Assembly (NCBI RefSeq): GCF_034119865.1
Contig: NZ_CP139421.1
Coordinates: 558,001-622,000, forward strand
From: Algoriphagus sp. NG3
Lineage (GTDB): Bacteria > Bacteroidota > Bacteroidia > Cytophagales > Cyclobacteriaceae
Reading direction: 5' to 3'
Length of the DNA: 64,000 nt
The notes under the pieces are model-generated. The model saw only the letters and a list, made by a program, of their open reading frames with translations, was not told where the DNA came from and ran no database searches. This document shows, piece by piece, positions 19,977-28,950 of the stretch; position 1 is the stretch's first letter; each line of letters opens with the position of its first letter. The position numbers and the translations under genes were made by a program.

Positions 19977-20056
19977 GAAATCGAGCATGTCCCCTACCTA
20001 TGGGATCAGACACAGGGGTGCCCCGATAGCTATCGGTGATAATTCATGTGAGATTC
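19977..20056 (+). repeat. GA-interrupted stem element, copy 1 (susC-susD gap)
   Basis: The 5' strand GAAATC-GA-GCATG (19977-19989) pairs with CATGT-GA-GATTC (20045-20056), leaving facing GA/GA mismatches in the stem. The loop has a TCCC/GGGA hairpin, an ACACA-GGGG word and an inserted palindrome CCGATAGCTATCGG (20023-20036). Sense orientation, within the operon. Three further copies are listed. Confidence 0.6.
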
Positions 20057-20088
20057 CATGTGGCCATTGAAAATCAAATTATAAACAC

Positions 20089-21684
20089 ATGAAATTGAAA
20101 AATATATTAATCTATTTCTTTCCCGTATTTGTAGGAGTCTCAGTATCCTGCAGCGAGGACTTTTTGGATCGACCTCCATTGTCAGAGATAAGCACTGAAA
20201 ACTTCTATCAGACTACCGATGACCTGAGATTGGCTACCGCCGCACTATACGGAGGAGGCCCTTGGGCTGAATGGAATTATTCGTGTTACTTACCCGTAGG
20301 CGAAGTTCTTAGTGGCAATATGGCTGTGGGGTATTGGGGTGATGCAGTTCAGCTGAATACATTCTCCATCACCGGATTGAATGGGATTATGGTTGCAAAC
20401 TGGAAGGCTATGTACAGGATCATTGCCCACTGCAATACAACCATCAATGCCATTACAGATAGGGCGCCTGCCTCTATACCTAAAGAAGACAAGAATGCGG
20501 CCATTGCCGAGGCAAAGTTTATCAGAGGATTTGCTTACTATAATCTGGCTTTGTTGTGGGGATCTGTTCCGATTATAGAAGATAACACCAAGTTGGTGAC
20601 ATCTCCTCTGGTTCCCCGACATCAGGTTAACGATGTATATCAGTTTGTGGTGAATGACCTGACCTATGCGACCGAAAATCTTCCCCTTTCAGATACTAAA
20701 GGGCGGCTTACCACTTGGTCCGCGCAAGGGATGTTGGCTAAGGTATATCTGACCTGGGCCGGTTTAAATTCGAAAGGACTTGGACAGCGTGACCAGGAAC
20801 TTCTTGACATGGCAAAGTTCTATGCTGGCAATGTTTGTAGCAATAGCGGACTGACATTGTTGGACAATTATGAAAATCTGTTTAGAACAGAGTTTAATGA
20901 TAACAGGGAATCATTGTTTGCACTGCAATGGTCACCGGGTCTTGGTTGGATGGAAGGTAATATGCTTCAGATATATTCTCCTGGTGGAGCCGAAATATCA
21001 GCCAATGGGCAACCGGGTTGGTTTGGTATCCGGCCTACCTTGAATATGTTTGAGTTGTACACTCCGGAGGATAGCATCAGGCGTAAGGCTACTTTTATGC
21101 TGAGGGGAGATTATTACCCTGAGCTGAATGCAGCGGGAGGTGGTTATACTTTCGATGGGGATACTGGTTTGAAAAAGCATATTGTGGGTACCAATGTGGA
21201 CAATAAAGCACCGACAATGACAATGTCCTCTTCTCCACAGCACAATTCTTTATTGAGGCTGGCAGATGTGTATCTGATATATGCAGAAGCGATCCTGGGC
21301 GACAATTCCGTCACATCAGATGCGGATGCGTTGTTTTACTTCAATGAAGTGCGTAGAAGGGCAGGGCTTGCTCCCGTTACCTCGATTGATGCGGACATGT
21401 TGATGAATGAAAGGAGAATTGAGCTGGCTGGTGAAAGTCATTTTTGGGATGATCTGGTAAGGCTTTCTTACTATAATTCCCCAAAGGCAGTCGGCATTCT
21501 CAACAATCAGCAACGAGTAGCCTTTGAATATGACGAAAATGGGGTCGTAACACCAAATGACCCTTTTGGCGACATAACCCCGGCGAACGCAAACACCTTT
21601 ACTTTCCCACTGCCATCAATCGAGGTAACCGCCAATCCCAAATTGATGGAGCCTCCGGTACCCTATCCATTTGAAGATAAGTAA
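20089..21684 (+). CDS. SusD/RagB-type nutrient-binding outer-membrane lipoprotein
   Basis: A 531-residue protein with a lipoprotein signal (VGVSVSC, Cys at about residue 21) followed by SEDFLDRPP, the usual start of SusD-like proteins. The body shows TPR-like helices (EAKFIRGFAYYNLALLWGSVPII) and the C-terminal RagB/SusD domain with LRLADVYLIYAEA and NERRIELAGESHFWDDLVR, all characteristic. It caps the SusC-like channel on the cell surface and binds the glycan. Its start (ATG 20089) follows the structured element in the susC-susD gap by about 30 bases. Confidence 0.97.
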   Translation: MKLKNILIYFFPVFVGVSVSCSEDFLDRPPLSEISTENFYQTTDDLRLATAALYGGGPWAEWNYSCYLPVGEVLSGNMAVGYWGDAVQLNTFSITGLNGIMVANWKAMYRIIAHCNTTINAITDRAPASIPKEDKNAAIAEAKFIRGFAYYNLALLWGSVPIIEDNTKLVTSPLVPRHQVNDVYQFVVNDLTYATENLPLSDTKGRLTTWSAQGMLAKVYLTWAGLNSKGLGQRDQELLDMAKFYAGNVCSNSGLTLLDNYENLFRTEFNDNRESLFALQWSPGLGWMEGNMLQIYSPGGAEISANGQPGWFGIRPTLNMFELYTPEDSIRRKATFMLRGDYYPELNAAGGGYTFDGDTGLKKHIVGTNVDNKAPTMTMSSSPQHNSLLRLADVYLIYAEAILGDNSVTSDADALFYFNEVRRRAGLAPVTSIDADMLMNERRIELAGESHFWDDLVRLSYYNSPKAVGILNNQQRVAFEYDENGVVTPNDPFGDITPANANTFTFPLPSIEVTANPKLMEPPVPYPFEDK

Positions 21685-21694
21685 TAATAATCAT

Positions 21695-21775
21695 GAAATC
21701 GAGCATGACTCAAGAGTCACACACTGGGTGATTATAATGCATGCGAGATTCTCCCGAAGAAAAATCGGGACAGGC
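21695..21775 (+). repeat. GA-interrupted stem element, copy 2 (after susD)
   Basis: GAAATC-GA-GCATG (21695-21707) pairs with CATGC-GA-GATTC (21740-21751). The loop holds a GACT-CAAG-AGTC hairpin, then ACACAC-GGG and GATTAT. A second hairpin CCCGA/TCGGG and the word GGGACAGGCTATCTG follow, the latter shared with copy 4. Confidence 0.65.
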
Positions 21776-21809
21776 TATCTGGCAATTCAAAAACAAAAAA
21801 GAAACAGAT

Positions 21810-21867
21810 GAAATCGAGCATGTCGAAGACGACACACAGTGGGATGATTATGAACCGTGCGAGATTC
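21810..21867 (+). repeat. GA-interrupted stem element, copy 3 (before the glycan-binding gene)
   Basis: GAAATC-GA-GCATG (21810-21822) pairs with CGTGC-GA-GATTC (21856-21867); the A-T pair of copy 2 is kept and a T-A becomes a T-G wobble. The loop hairpin is GTCG-AAGA-CGAC, so both strands differ together from copy 2. Copies 1 and 3 share the following CCATGTGGCCA and ATTATAAACACATG. Confidence 0.65.
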
Positions 21868-21898
21868 CATGTGGCCAATAGAAAACAATTATAAACAC

Positions 21899-23122
21899 AT
21901 GAAAAAGACTATGTCAAAATATATAAATCGATTGCTGCTGGCTTGTGCGGCAGTAATGATGACCCTGATGTTTGCTTGTGAGCAGGAGGATTCCTTGCCC
22001 GCACCTATCATTACAGAAGTCAGAAATTATGAAGCGGCTCCCAACGACACATTAATCAATGAAATGGTTGCAGGTCAGTGGGTGGTAATACATGGAAAAA
22101 ACTTAGCCCAGGTTGCCCAGGTGACTTTTGGTGGTATCCAGGCAAACATCAACCAAACCTTTTTGACTGATGGAAACATAGTGGTGCAGATACCTTTTAT
22201 TCCGTTCCAATCAGTGCCCTTAGAGGAACTGAATAAAGTAACCGCTGTAAACGCGGGAGGATCTTATACGTATTCGATTGACTTTGTCATTGACTCGCCC
22301 ATGGTCACAGGAGTATCATACGAATTCCCGAGTGAGGGAGACTCGGTGTACATTTATGGAAGCAATTTCTTTTACATAGAAGAGGTGACTTTTGCCGGAG
22401 CGGCGATTTCAGAATACAGATTATCGGAGGATGGTACATCAATTGGGTTTAGGTCCCCGGCCCTTAGTCAAAGTGGGCCGGTCACGGTAGGAACCGGTTC
22501 AGGATCCTATACCACTTTTCTGAATGTAAATGATCCCGCGGGTATGCTTTGTGACTTCGATGATATAAACACTTATGGCTGGGGAGCGAACATAAGTAAT
22601 AGCAGTACCACCTTTCCGGGCAATAAGGGTAACTATGCAATTTTAAGTAATAATGGCCTGAGTGCGGGTAATTCTAGTTGGTGGGAAGGAGGAAGAAGTA
22701 TTAATACCAATGCAGTCCAGTGGGTTCCGGAGGAGAAGTTGGACGATCCTGTTGACGATTATGCTTTTAAATTTGAGGTCAATGTACCTGGGCAATGGAA
22801 TGGAACGTCTCTAATCATTTTAAAAGATTTCAATTGGGATTACGTGGCACGCTACGAACCTTGGAATCTTGGAAGTAATAGAACTGCACCATTCACTACA
22901 AAGGGCAATTGGATCACGGTAACCATCCCATTTTCAGAGTTCCGTAATAAACCCAATGATGGAAAAGATGGGACAGGCGAATCAGTTGGAAGTTTAAAAG
23001 ACTTATTGGGAGACTCTGGCGGTGGAAGTATCAATATCTTCTCGGTCAATGATTCCAGCCAACCTTCAGCTCCTATGAATATTGCCGTGGATAATATCAG
23101 AATAGTGAAAATAGCTGAATGA
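21899..23122 (+). CDS. Surface glycan-binding lipoprotein (SGBP-B-like)
   Basis: The start is taken at ATG 21899 (407 residues); an earlier GTG lies inside the structured repeat. A lipoprotein signal (MLMFAC, Cys about residue 27) is followed by two IPT/TIG Ig-like domains (about 35-120 and 125-215) and a C-terminal domain with LCDFDDINTYGWGA and IFSVNDSSQP. This layout matches surface glycan-binding proteins with the SGBP_B_XBD (xyloglucan-binding) type of C-terminal domain found next to SusD in plant-glucan loci. It should hold polysaccharide at the cell surface for the GH5 enzyme. Aromatic residues in the C-terminal domain (Trp in WWEGG, WNWDY-like WDYVARYEPW) could form the binding platform. 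Confidence 0.8.
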   Translation: MKKTMSKYINRLLLACAAVMMTLMFACEQEDSLPAPIITEVRNYEAAPNDTLINEMVAGQWVVIHGKNLAQVAQVTFGGIQANINQTFLTDGNIVVQIPFIPFQSVPLEELNKVTAVNAGGSYTYSIDFVIDSPMVTGVSYEFPSEGDSVYIYGSNFFYIEEVTFAGAAISEYRLSEDGTSIGFRSPALSQSGPVTVGTGSGSYTTFLNVNDPAGMLCDFDDINTYGWGANISNSSTTFPGNKGNYAILSNNGLSAGNSSWWEGGRSINTNAVQWVPEEKLDDPVDDYAFKFEVNVPGQWNGTSLIILKDFNWDYVARYEPWNLGSNRTAPFTTKGNWITVTIPFSEFRNKPNDGKDGTGESVGSLKDLLGDSGGGSINIFSVNDSSQPSAPMNIAVDNIRIVKIAE

Positions 23123-23151
23123 TCTTAGAGCTTGCTTTCTGATTTCTAAAA

Positions 23152-23200
23152 ATCATCTCTTTCCCCTTCCTTTTTTAGTGGGGGATGGGGTGATCCTTTT
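23152..23200 (+). terminator. Hairpin at the end of the susC-susD-SGBP unit
   Basis: A near-perfect 15-bp stem (23152-23166 with 23180-23194, several G-T pairs, one mismatch) and a T-rich loop, then CCTTTT. It lies 30 bases after the SGBP stop and before the second regulatory box, so the GH5 gene may be a separate or reinforced unit. Confidence 0.5.
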
Positions 23201-23263
23201 GAAGTGACTCGTCCTAAAAACAGTTTACAAGTAGTCGTTTAAATTGTCATGTCCTGAAATAAA

Positions 23264-23301
23264 CAGGGTAAAACATAAAAACCCCTTATTGAAGACAAAG
23301 C
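23264..23301 (+). promoter_or_regulatory. Shared upstream box, copy 2 (before the GH5 gene)
   Basis: It contains AGGGTAAAACAT and CCCCTTATTGA followed by GACAAAGC, matching 16664-16703 before susC in order and spacing. It lies 115-150 bases before the GH5 start. Its recurrence at both likely promoters of the locus suggests a common activator. Confidence 0.45.
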
Positions 23302-23414
23302 ATCCCCTGTCTAAGTAAGGTTGCCAATACCTTAGCATGAGTGATGGCAGTTGTAAAACGGCAGTATCATGCCAAGAGTGCAAAATAGTAAACTCAATAA
23401 CCAAATAAATTAAA

Positions 23415-24878
23415 ATGATTAAAATGAAATTGACCAGGGAACTGGCAGTACTATTCGGAATGATGGTACTTCTATCTTGTGCAGAGGAGGTTGTGATAGA
23501 CCCAGTGCTTGACGCTTCCGTGAATAAGTTGGAGTTTGATGAAGAGGGAGGGGATATGGAAATCTCAATAACCAGTAACAGTGACTGGAGTATCAGCAAT
23601 CAGGCCTCATCTTGGTTGCAATTGAGCCAGACAGCTGGAAGTGGCGGCAGTACCTCTATTCAGATAACCGCTGCGCCCAATACCACGGGACTGACCCGAT
23701 CCACCATTTTGAATATCATCTCGCCAAACGGCCAGGACAGGAGGATTACCGTTTCACAGATTTCCTCGCTATATCCATCCTACAATACATCTCCGCTGCC
23801 TCCGGATGCTTCCGGCATGAGCAGCAACGCAGTAGAGCTTGCTGCCAAGATGAAGATGGGCTGGAATTTAGGCAATACCCTCGAAGCTATAATCAATGGG
23901 GTTGGGCATGAAACCTTCTGGGGTAATCCCGTAACAACCAAAGAATATATTGATTTTGTTAAAGCTAGTGGCTTCAATGCTATTCGCCTGCCTACTGCCT
24001 GGAACGTGTACGTGTCCAATGAGGCTACCGCGGAGATCAGTCCTGCCTGGCTCGATCGGGTGAAAGAAGTGGTGAGCTACTGTGTGGACAATGATATGTA
24101 TGTACTGCTCAATATCCATTGGGACGGCGGCTGGTTGGAAAACAACTGCACTCCTGAAATGAAGGATTCGGTCAATGCCAAGCAAAAAGCCTTTTGGCAA
24201 CAAATTGCCACGCACTTTCGGGACTTCGATGAGCACCTGATGTTTGCCAGTGCCAATGAGCCGGAAGTCCATAATGCTGCCGAGATGGAGGTGCTACATA
24301 CCTATCATCAGACCTTCGTTGATGCTGTTAGAGCCACAGGCGGAAGGAACAGCTATAGGGTGCTCGTGGTTCAGGGGCCGGGTACGAATATTGAAAGAAG
24401 CTATGAGCTGATGAATATGCCAACGGATGAGATAGAGGGACGTATGATGGCGGAGTTACATTATTATTCCCCTTCCCAATTCTGTATTTTGTTTGAAGAT
24501 GTCAGCTGGGGACGAATGGCTTATTACTGGGGACAAGGAAATTATTCTACCATTGAGGAAGACCGGAATGCCACCTACGGCAATGAGGAGGAAGCAGCCC
24601 AATCTTTCGCTTTGGCAAAAAAGCAGTTTGTGGACAAAGGGATACCGGTAATACTGGGTGAATATGGCGCTTACCGTCGTCATGAGAGTGAAAATGTGCC
24701 ATTAGATCTGGAAAAACACCAGAAATCGGTGGATGATTGGACCTATTACATTACATCTTTGGCCATTCAAAATGGCATGATCCCTTTTTGGTGGGATACC
24801 GGTGCTGCGTTGGATAGGAGAAACTATACCGTGAAAGATCAACGTACAATTGACGCACTCATGGAGGGAGGGCAATAA
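23415..24878 (+). CDS. BACON-domain GH5 endo-beta-glucanase/xyloglucanase
   Basis: A 487-residue lipoprotein-type enzyme (signal ending LLSCAEE; ATG 23424 is an alternative start). A BACON module occupies about residues 35-118 (SNSDWSISNQASSWLQL and ITVSQ). The GH5 barrel starts at MGWNLGNTLEA. Catalytic Glu 282 lies in ASANEPEV (acid/base) and Glu 416 in ILGEYGA (nucleophile). The GWNLGNTLEA opening is typical of GH5_4-like endoglucanases, many of them xyloglucanases; the subfamily is my inference. Together with the SGBP it should attack the polymer at the cell surface, the BACON domain serving as a spacer. Only a remnant gene follows. Confidence 0.88.
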   Translation: MIKMKLTRELAVLFGMMVLLSCAEEVVIDPVLDASVNKLEFDEEGGDMEISITSNSDWSISNQASSWLQLSQTAGSGGSTSIQITAAPNTTGLTRSTILNIISPNGQDRRITVSQISSLYPSYNTSPLPPDASGMSSNAVELAAKMKMGWNLGNTLEAIINGVGHETFWGNPVTTKEYIDFVKASGFNAIRLPTAWNVYVSNEATAEISPAWLDRVKEVVSYCVDNDMYVLLNIHWDGGWLENNCTPEMKDSVNAKQKAFWQQIATHFRDFDEHLMFASANEPEVHNAAEMEVLHTYHQTFVDAVRATGGRNSYRVLVVQGPGTNIERSYELMNMPTDEIEGRMMAELHYYSPSQFCILFEDVSWGRMAYYWGQGNYSTIEEDRNATYGNEEEAAQSFALAKKQFVDKGIPVILGEYGAYRRHESENVPLDLEKHQKSVDDWTYYITSLAIQNGMIPFWWDTGAALDRRNYTVKDQRTIDALMEGGQ

Positions 24879-24887
24879 GGATGCTTT

Positions 24888-24921
24888 GCCCAATTGTCCC
24901 GACTCATTGGGGCAGTTGGGC
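24888..24921. terminator. Strong hairpin after the GH5 stop
   Basis: A 13-bp stem (24888-24900 with 24909-24921, three G-T pairs) and an 8-base loop begin 10 bases after the GH5 stop codon. There is no T run, so it may be an RNA-end-stabilising hairpin or the scar that joins the gene to the SGNH remnant, and not a classical terminator. Confidence 0.45.
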
Positions 24922-25116
24922 ATTCGTACAAGACAGAAAGACCGGAAACAAATCGGTTTGCTTCAATTTCCCGGGATTTTTGATAAGACCTACCAGTGGG
25001 CTCCAATCGACCATTGGATTTGGGATGGAGTACATCCGACTGTATTCGGTCACGAACTGATGGCTAGGGAATGGATAAGTCAGGTGAGTAGCCGATTGGC
25101 ATTCTTGAAATCCTAG
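24922..25116 (+). pseudogene. C-terminal remnant of an SGNH/GDSL hydrolase
   Basis: About 60 codons encode the tail of an SGNH/GDSL esterase: PIDHWIWDGVHPTVFGHELM, in which DGVHP is the block V Asp-x-x-His motif of the catalytic triad, then a terminal helix and a stop at 25114-25116. The Ser block and the rest of the domain are missing. The frame happens to be open back into the GH5 3' end in another register, but that part has no family content. Carbohydrate esterases of this type are common in such loci, so the ancestral locus probably had an intact one here. Confidence 0.75.
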
Positions 25117-25318
25117 GCGAATTAGTAAGAGATAAGGTAATTGGTCCAGGAGCCCACACACTTTGTATTGGGCAGTTCATCACATGATTATAGGGGGCAA
25201 TTTGATCTGAAAAGTTCAGTAAATCCACTATTGCAAGTGTCATGTTACAGGTAATCTATAATGGGTAAAGTCAAAAAAAATCATACGTAAGAAATTAAAG
25301 TTAATCAAAAGAACAAAA

Positions 25319-26959
25319 ATGAGAGTTACGATATTCATTACTATTTATATTTTATTTAATCATTCGCTGATAGCACAAGAAAATTATCCCTCTCCTGTCA
25401 ATACTGTAAATGAACCAATTGCAGGTGGGATATTTGAACCTACTTGGCAGTCGCTCCAGCAATATGAAACACCAGAATGGTTTAGCAACGCTAAGTTTGG
25501 AATCTGGGCGCATTGGGGACCCCAATGCCAGCCTGAACAAGGTGATTGGTATGGCAGATTAATGTATGAAGAGGGCAGCGATCAGTACAATTGGCATGTT
25601 GAAAACTACGGACATCCGTCCAAAGCAGGTTTTAAAGAAGTTATCAACGATTGGAAAGCCGAAAATTGGGATCCGGAAAAGCTGGTGGCGCTATATAAAA
25701 GGATAGGTGCTCAGTATTTCTTTGCTATGGCCAACCACCACGATAATCTGGACCTATGGGACAGTAAGTACCAGGAATGGAATTCCGTTCGTGTAGGGCC
25801 AAAAAAGGATATTGTCACCGGTTGGGCCGAAGCAGCCAAAAAGTATGATCTGCCTTTTGGGATAAGCGTACATTCTACCCACGCATGGACCTGGTTTGAA
25901 ACTGCACAGCGATCAGACAGAAGTGGATCGATGGCGGGTGTTCCTTACGATGGAAAACTTACAAAGGCAGATGGCAAAGGAACCTGGTGGGAAGGACTTG
26001 ACCCACAGGAGCTCTATGCCCAAAACCATGATTTTAGCGAGGGAAGCGAAGATGACATCACTGCATTATGGGGACAGTGGGATTGGGAAAACGGTGCCAG
26101 TATTCCGGATCAGGAGTACAGTGAAAATTTCTATAACCGTACCATGGATCTGATAAATAAGTACAATCCTGACTTGCTTTATTTTGATGATACGGCCCTT
26201 CCGCTTTATCCTGTAAGTGATGCAGGGTTGAAAATTGCCGCCCATTATTACAACAGCAACATGGCTATGCACAACGGCAAGCTAGAGGCTGTCTTGTTTG
26301 GAAAAGTATTGTCCGAGCAGCAGAAAGAATGCATGGTATGGGATGTAGAACGGGGAGCACCGGACCAGAAGCAAGATTTGCCTTGGCAAACCTGCACCTG
26401 TATAGGTGACTGGCATTACAACAGAGCAGTGTACGAGCAAGATCGCTATAAATCGGCAGCAACTGTCATCCACACGCTGGTGGATATAGTAAGTAAAAAC
26501 GGCAATCTCCTCCTCAATATTCCGATCCGTGGAGACGGTACCATAGATGAGAAAGAAGTAAAGATATTGGAAGGCATTGGTGCCTGGATGGATGTGAATA
26601 AGGAGAGTATTTTCGATACACGGCCGTGGAAGATATATGGTGAAGGACCTGCTACTGATTCTGTGAACCCTCTTGATAATGGGAAATTCAATGAAGGAAA
26701 GTTGAAATTCTCAGAAAAAGACATTCGCTTCAATCAGAAAGATAATACGCTGTATGCCACTGTACTCGGTGTGCCATCCTCGGATATAAAGCTGAAATCA
26801 CTCGGGAAAAGCAGAAAGGACACCAAAGTCAAGAATATCGAAATGCTAGGCAGTAATGAAAAGCTTTCGTGGACACAAGAGGGAAATGCATTGGTGATTG
26901 AAAAGCCAAAAGTCGTACCGAATGAAATAGCGGTGGTGTTTAAGATCAGTATGAAATGA
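25319..26959 (+). CDS. GH29 alpha-L-fucosidase
   Basis: A 546-residue secreted protein (signal peptide ending IAQ, residue 19). It has the GH29 signatures EWFSNAKFGIWAHWG, QYFFAMANHHDNLDLWDSKY and SVHSTHAWTWF, with nucleophile Asp 290 in DLLYFDD. The general acid/base is not conserved in position in this family and I do not assign it. A C-terminal beta-sandwich follows from about residue 455. Removal of terminal alpha-L-fucose would fit xyloglucan side chains or another fucosylated glycan. The stop overlaps or nearly abuts the GH2 gene, so the two are co-transcribed. Its own upstream gap lacks the shared box. Confidence 0.92.
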   Translation: MRVTIFITIYILFNHSLIAQENYPSPVNTVNEPIAGGIFEPTWQSLQQYETPEWFSNAKFGIWAHWGPQCQPEQGDWYGRLMYEEGSDQYNWHVENYGHPSKAGFKEVINDWKAENWDPEKLVALYKRIGAQYFFAMANHHDNLDLWDSKYQEWNSVRVGPKKDIVTGWAEAAKKYDLPFGISVHSTHAWTWFETAQRSDRSGSMAGVPYDGKLTKADGKGTWWEGLDPQELYAQNHDFSEGSEDDITALWGQWDWENGASIPDQEYSENFYNRTMDLINKYNPDLLYFDDTALPLYPVSDAGLKIAAHYYNSNMAMHNGKLEAVLFGKVLSEQQKECMVWDVERGAPDQKQDLPWQTCTCIGDWHYNRAVYEQDRYKSAATVIHTLVDIVSKNGNLLLNIPIRGDGTIDEKEVKILEGIGAWMDVNKESIFDTRPWKIYGEGPATDSVNPLDNGKFNEGKLKFSEKDIRFNQKDNTLYATVLGVPSSDIKLKSLGKSRKDTKVKNIEMLGSNEKLSWTQEGNALVIEKPKVVPNEIAVVFKISMK

Positions 26960-27006
26960 TTGGACACAAAATTCACCTAATTACTTTAAATCAATATCTA
27001 TTTAAA

Positions 27007-28806
27007 ATGAATAAATGCATAAGGACAATTACTAAGGAGTGGATATGGGTGTTTTTATTCACTATGATCTCTATAGAATTGGTTAATGGCCAGACCACAA
27101 TGGTCAACATCCAATCCCGGGAGTTGACGAGCCTTAACGGGGAGTGGAAAGGGATTATTGATCCTACTGGCACGGGTGAGTATCTACAGCTATGGACGGA
27201 GAAAAAGCCTGTGAAAAAAACGGATTTTTATGAGTATTCGTTTGAAGAAGCTCCTGTATTGAATGTTCCCGGAGACTTTAATTCCCAGATGAACGAGTTG
27301 ACTTATTTCGAAGGGACAGTCTGGCACAAAAAGGAGTTTAGCTACTCCCTTAGCGAAGGGAAAAGGCTGTTTCTTCATTTTGGAGCGGTTAATTATCTGG
27401 CTGACGTGTACCTGAACGGTGAAAAAATCGGTACTCACGAAGGAGGTTTTACGCCTTTTCAGTTTGAAATTACCGACAAAATCAAGGATGGGGATAATGC
27501 CCTTATCGTGAAAGTCAACAATAACCGTAAGGGGAACGGACTCCCAGGCTATGGCTATGACTGGTTCAACTATGGAGGCATTACCCGTGATGTGGATTTA
27601 ATCGAGACTGACGACATCTTTATCGAAGACTATTTCATACAGTTAAGAAAAGGAAGTCTTGATACCGTCTTAGGATGGGTTAAGATGAATGGAAGCCATG
27701 AAAAACAAGACATCGAGATCGAAGTTCCTGAGCTGAATTTACGCTATAAAACAAGAACGGATGATGATGGCTTTGCCCCCGTAGAATTCAGCTCGGATTT
27801 TGGGCTTTGGTCTCCCGAAGGTCCCAAGCTGTATAGGGTGACTCTTAAAAGTGACACGGATTTTTTGGTTGACACCATAGGATTCAGAAGTATCGAAGTG
27901 CAGGGCAATCAGGTCTTGTTAAATCGTAAGCCCATATTCCTCAAGGCTGTCAACATCCATGAAGAGAACCCGCAAAGAATGAACAGGGCATATTCAAAAG
28001 AGGATGCCCAGCTATTGCTGAATTCGGCAAAAGAACTGGGCTGCAATCTAGTCCGTTTAGCTCATTATCCCCACAGTGAAAATATGGTGAAGGAAGCCGA
28101 GAGATTGGGGATTATGGTTTGGGACGAGTTGCCGGTGTATCAGCACATCCAGTTTTCCGATAGTCTTATGCCTGCAAAATTGGAGCAAATGCTTCAAGAG
28201 ATGGTTGGACGTGACAAAAACCGCTGCGGAGTGGTCGTCTGGGCTCTTTCAAACGAAACATATCCCAGCACGCCCAGAAGGGATGATAGGCTCGCCGAAC
28301 TTACACAAAAGTGTAGGGCACTGGATTCTGCACGTTTGATTACCCACGTAGTCAATACGCAAGGCTACAAAAACAATACGGTGGAGGTTTGGGATTCCCT
28401 GTACCACCACTCTGATATTATCGCAATCAACGAATATTTTGGCTGGTATTTACCATGGCAAGGCAAGCCGTCTGAGACAAAATGGAATATAAGTTTTCCG
28501 GATAAACCGGTATTTATTTCTGAATTTGGGGGTGAAGCAGTGTATGGAAATACAGATGCACCAACTGACCAAGCCGCTTACTGGACGGAGGGATACCAAG
28601 AGAAAATCTATACCGACCAGATTGTAATGTTCAATACCATGCCCAACTTAGTAGGTGTGTGCCCTTGGCTTTTATATGATTACAGGTCACTTGGGCGGAT
28701 GCACTCTGTCTATCAAAAGGGTTACAACAGAAAAGGTTTGATGTCAGAAAAAGGGGAGAAAAAGAAAGCTTGGTATGTCATAAAGGCGTATTTTGACAGC
28801 AAATAA
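27007..28806 (+). CDS. GH2 family glycosidase (beta-galactosidase/glucuronidase type)
   Basis: The start is taken at ATG 27007 (599 residues, signal peptide ending VNGQ); an ATG at 26956 overlapping the GH29 stop would add a non-signal extension. Order: GH2 jelly-roll sugar-binding domain (PGDFNSQMNELTYFEGTVWH), Ig-like domain, then the TIM barrel. Acid/base Glu 417 is in ALSNETYP and nucleophile Glu 506 is in FISEFGGE. The short form without the C-terminal domains resembles beta-glucuronidases and small beta-galactosidases. In a fucosylated xyloglucan scheme it would remove galactose exposed by the GH29 enzyme. It is the last gene of the locus. Confidence 0.88.
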   Translation: MNKCIRTITKEWIWVFLFTMISIELVNGQTTMVNIQSRELTSLNGEWKGIIDPTGTGEYLQLWTEKKPVKKTDFYEYSFEEAPVLNVPGDFNSQMNELTYFEGTVWHKKEFSYSLSEGKRLFLHFGAVNYLADVYLNGEKIGTHEGGFTPFQFEITDKIKDGDNALIVKVNNNRKGNGLPGYGYDWFNYGGITRDVDLIETDDIFIEDYFIQLRKGSLDTVLGWVKMNGSHEKQDIEIEVPELNLRYKTRTDDDGFAPVEFSSDFGLWSPEGPKLYRVTLKSDTDFLVDTIGFRSIEVQGNQVLLNRKPIFLKAVNIHEENPQRMNRAYSKEDAQLLLNSAKELGCNLVRLAHYPHSENMVKEAERLGIMVWDELPVYQHIQFSDSLMPAKLEQMLQEMVGRDKNRCGVVVWALSNETYPSTPRRDDRLAELTQKCRALDSARLITHVVNTQGYKNNTVEVWDSLYHHSDIIAINEYFGWYLPWQGKPSETKWNISFPDKPVFISEFGGEAVYGNTDAPTDQAAYWTEGYQEKIYTDQIVMFNTMPNLVGVCPWLLYDYRSLGRMHSVYQKGYNRKGLMSEKGEKKKAWYVIKAYFDSK

Positions 28807-28950
28807 ACTTTGTTTTATCGCAAATTCCGTGAATTTCCCAGTTAGACATAATCCCATAGCAAAAGTCTGAAAATGAGGTAGCTAAAAAAAAACAGTTGCT
28901 TGCAAATTTCTGAAAGTCTGGTTTTTATGGGGTGGATGCGGTACATTTTC

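Noticed and set aside
21857..21898. Earlier GTG start of the glycan-binding protein
   Set aside because: It lies in the stem of structured-element copy 3 and would spoil the lipoprotein signal that begins at 21899.
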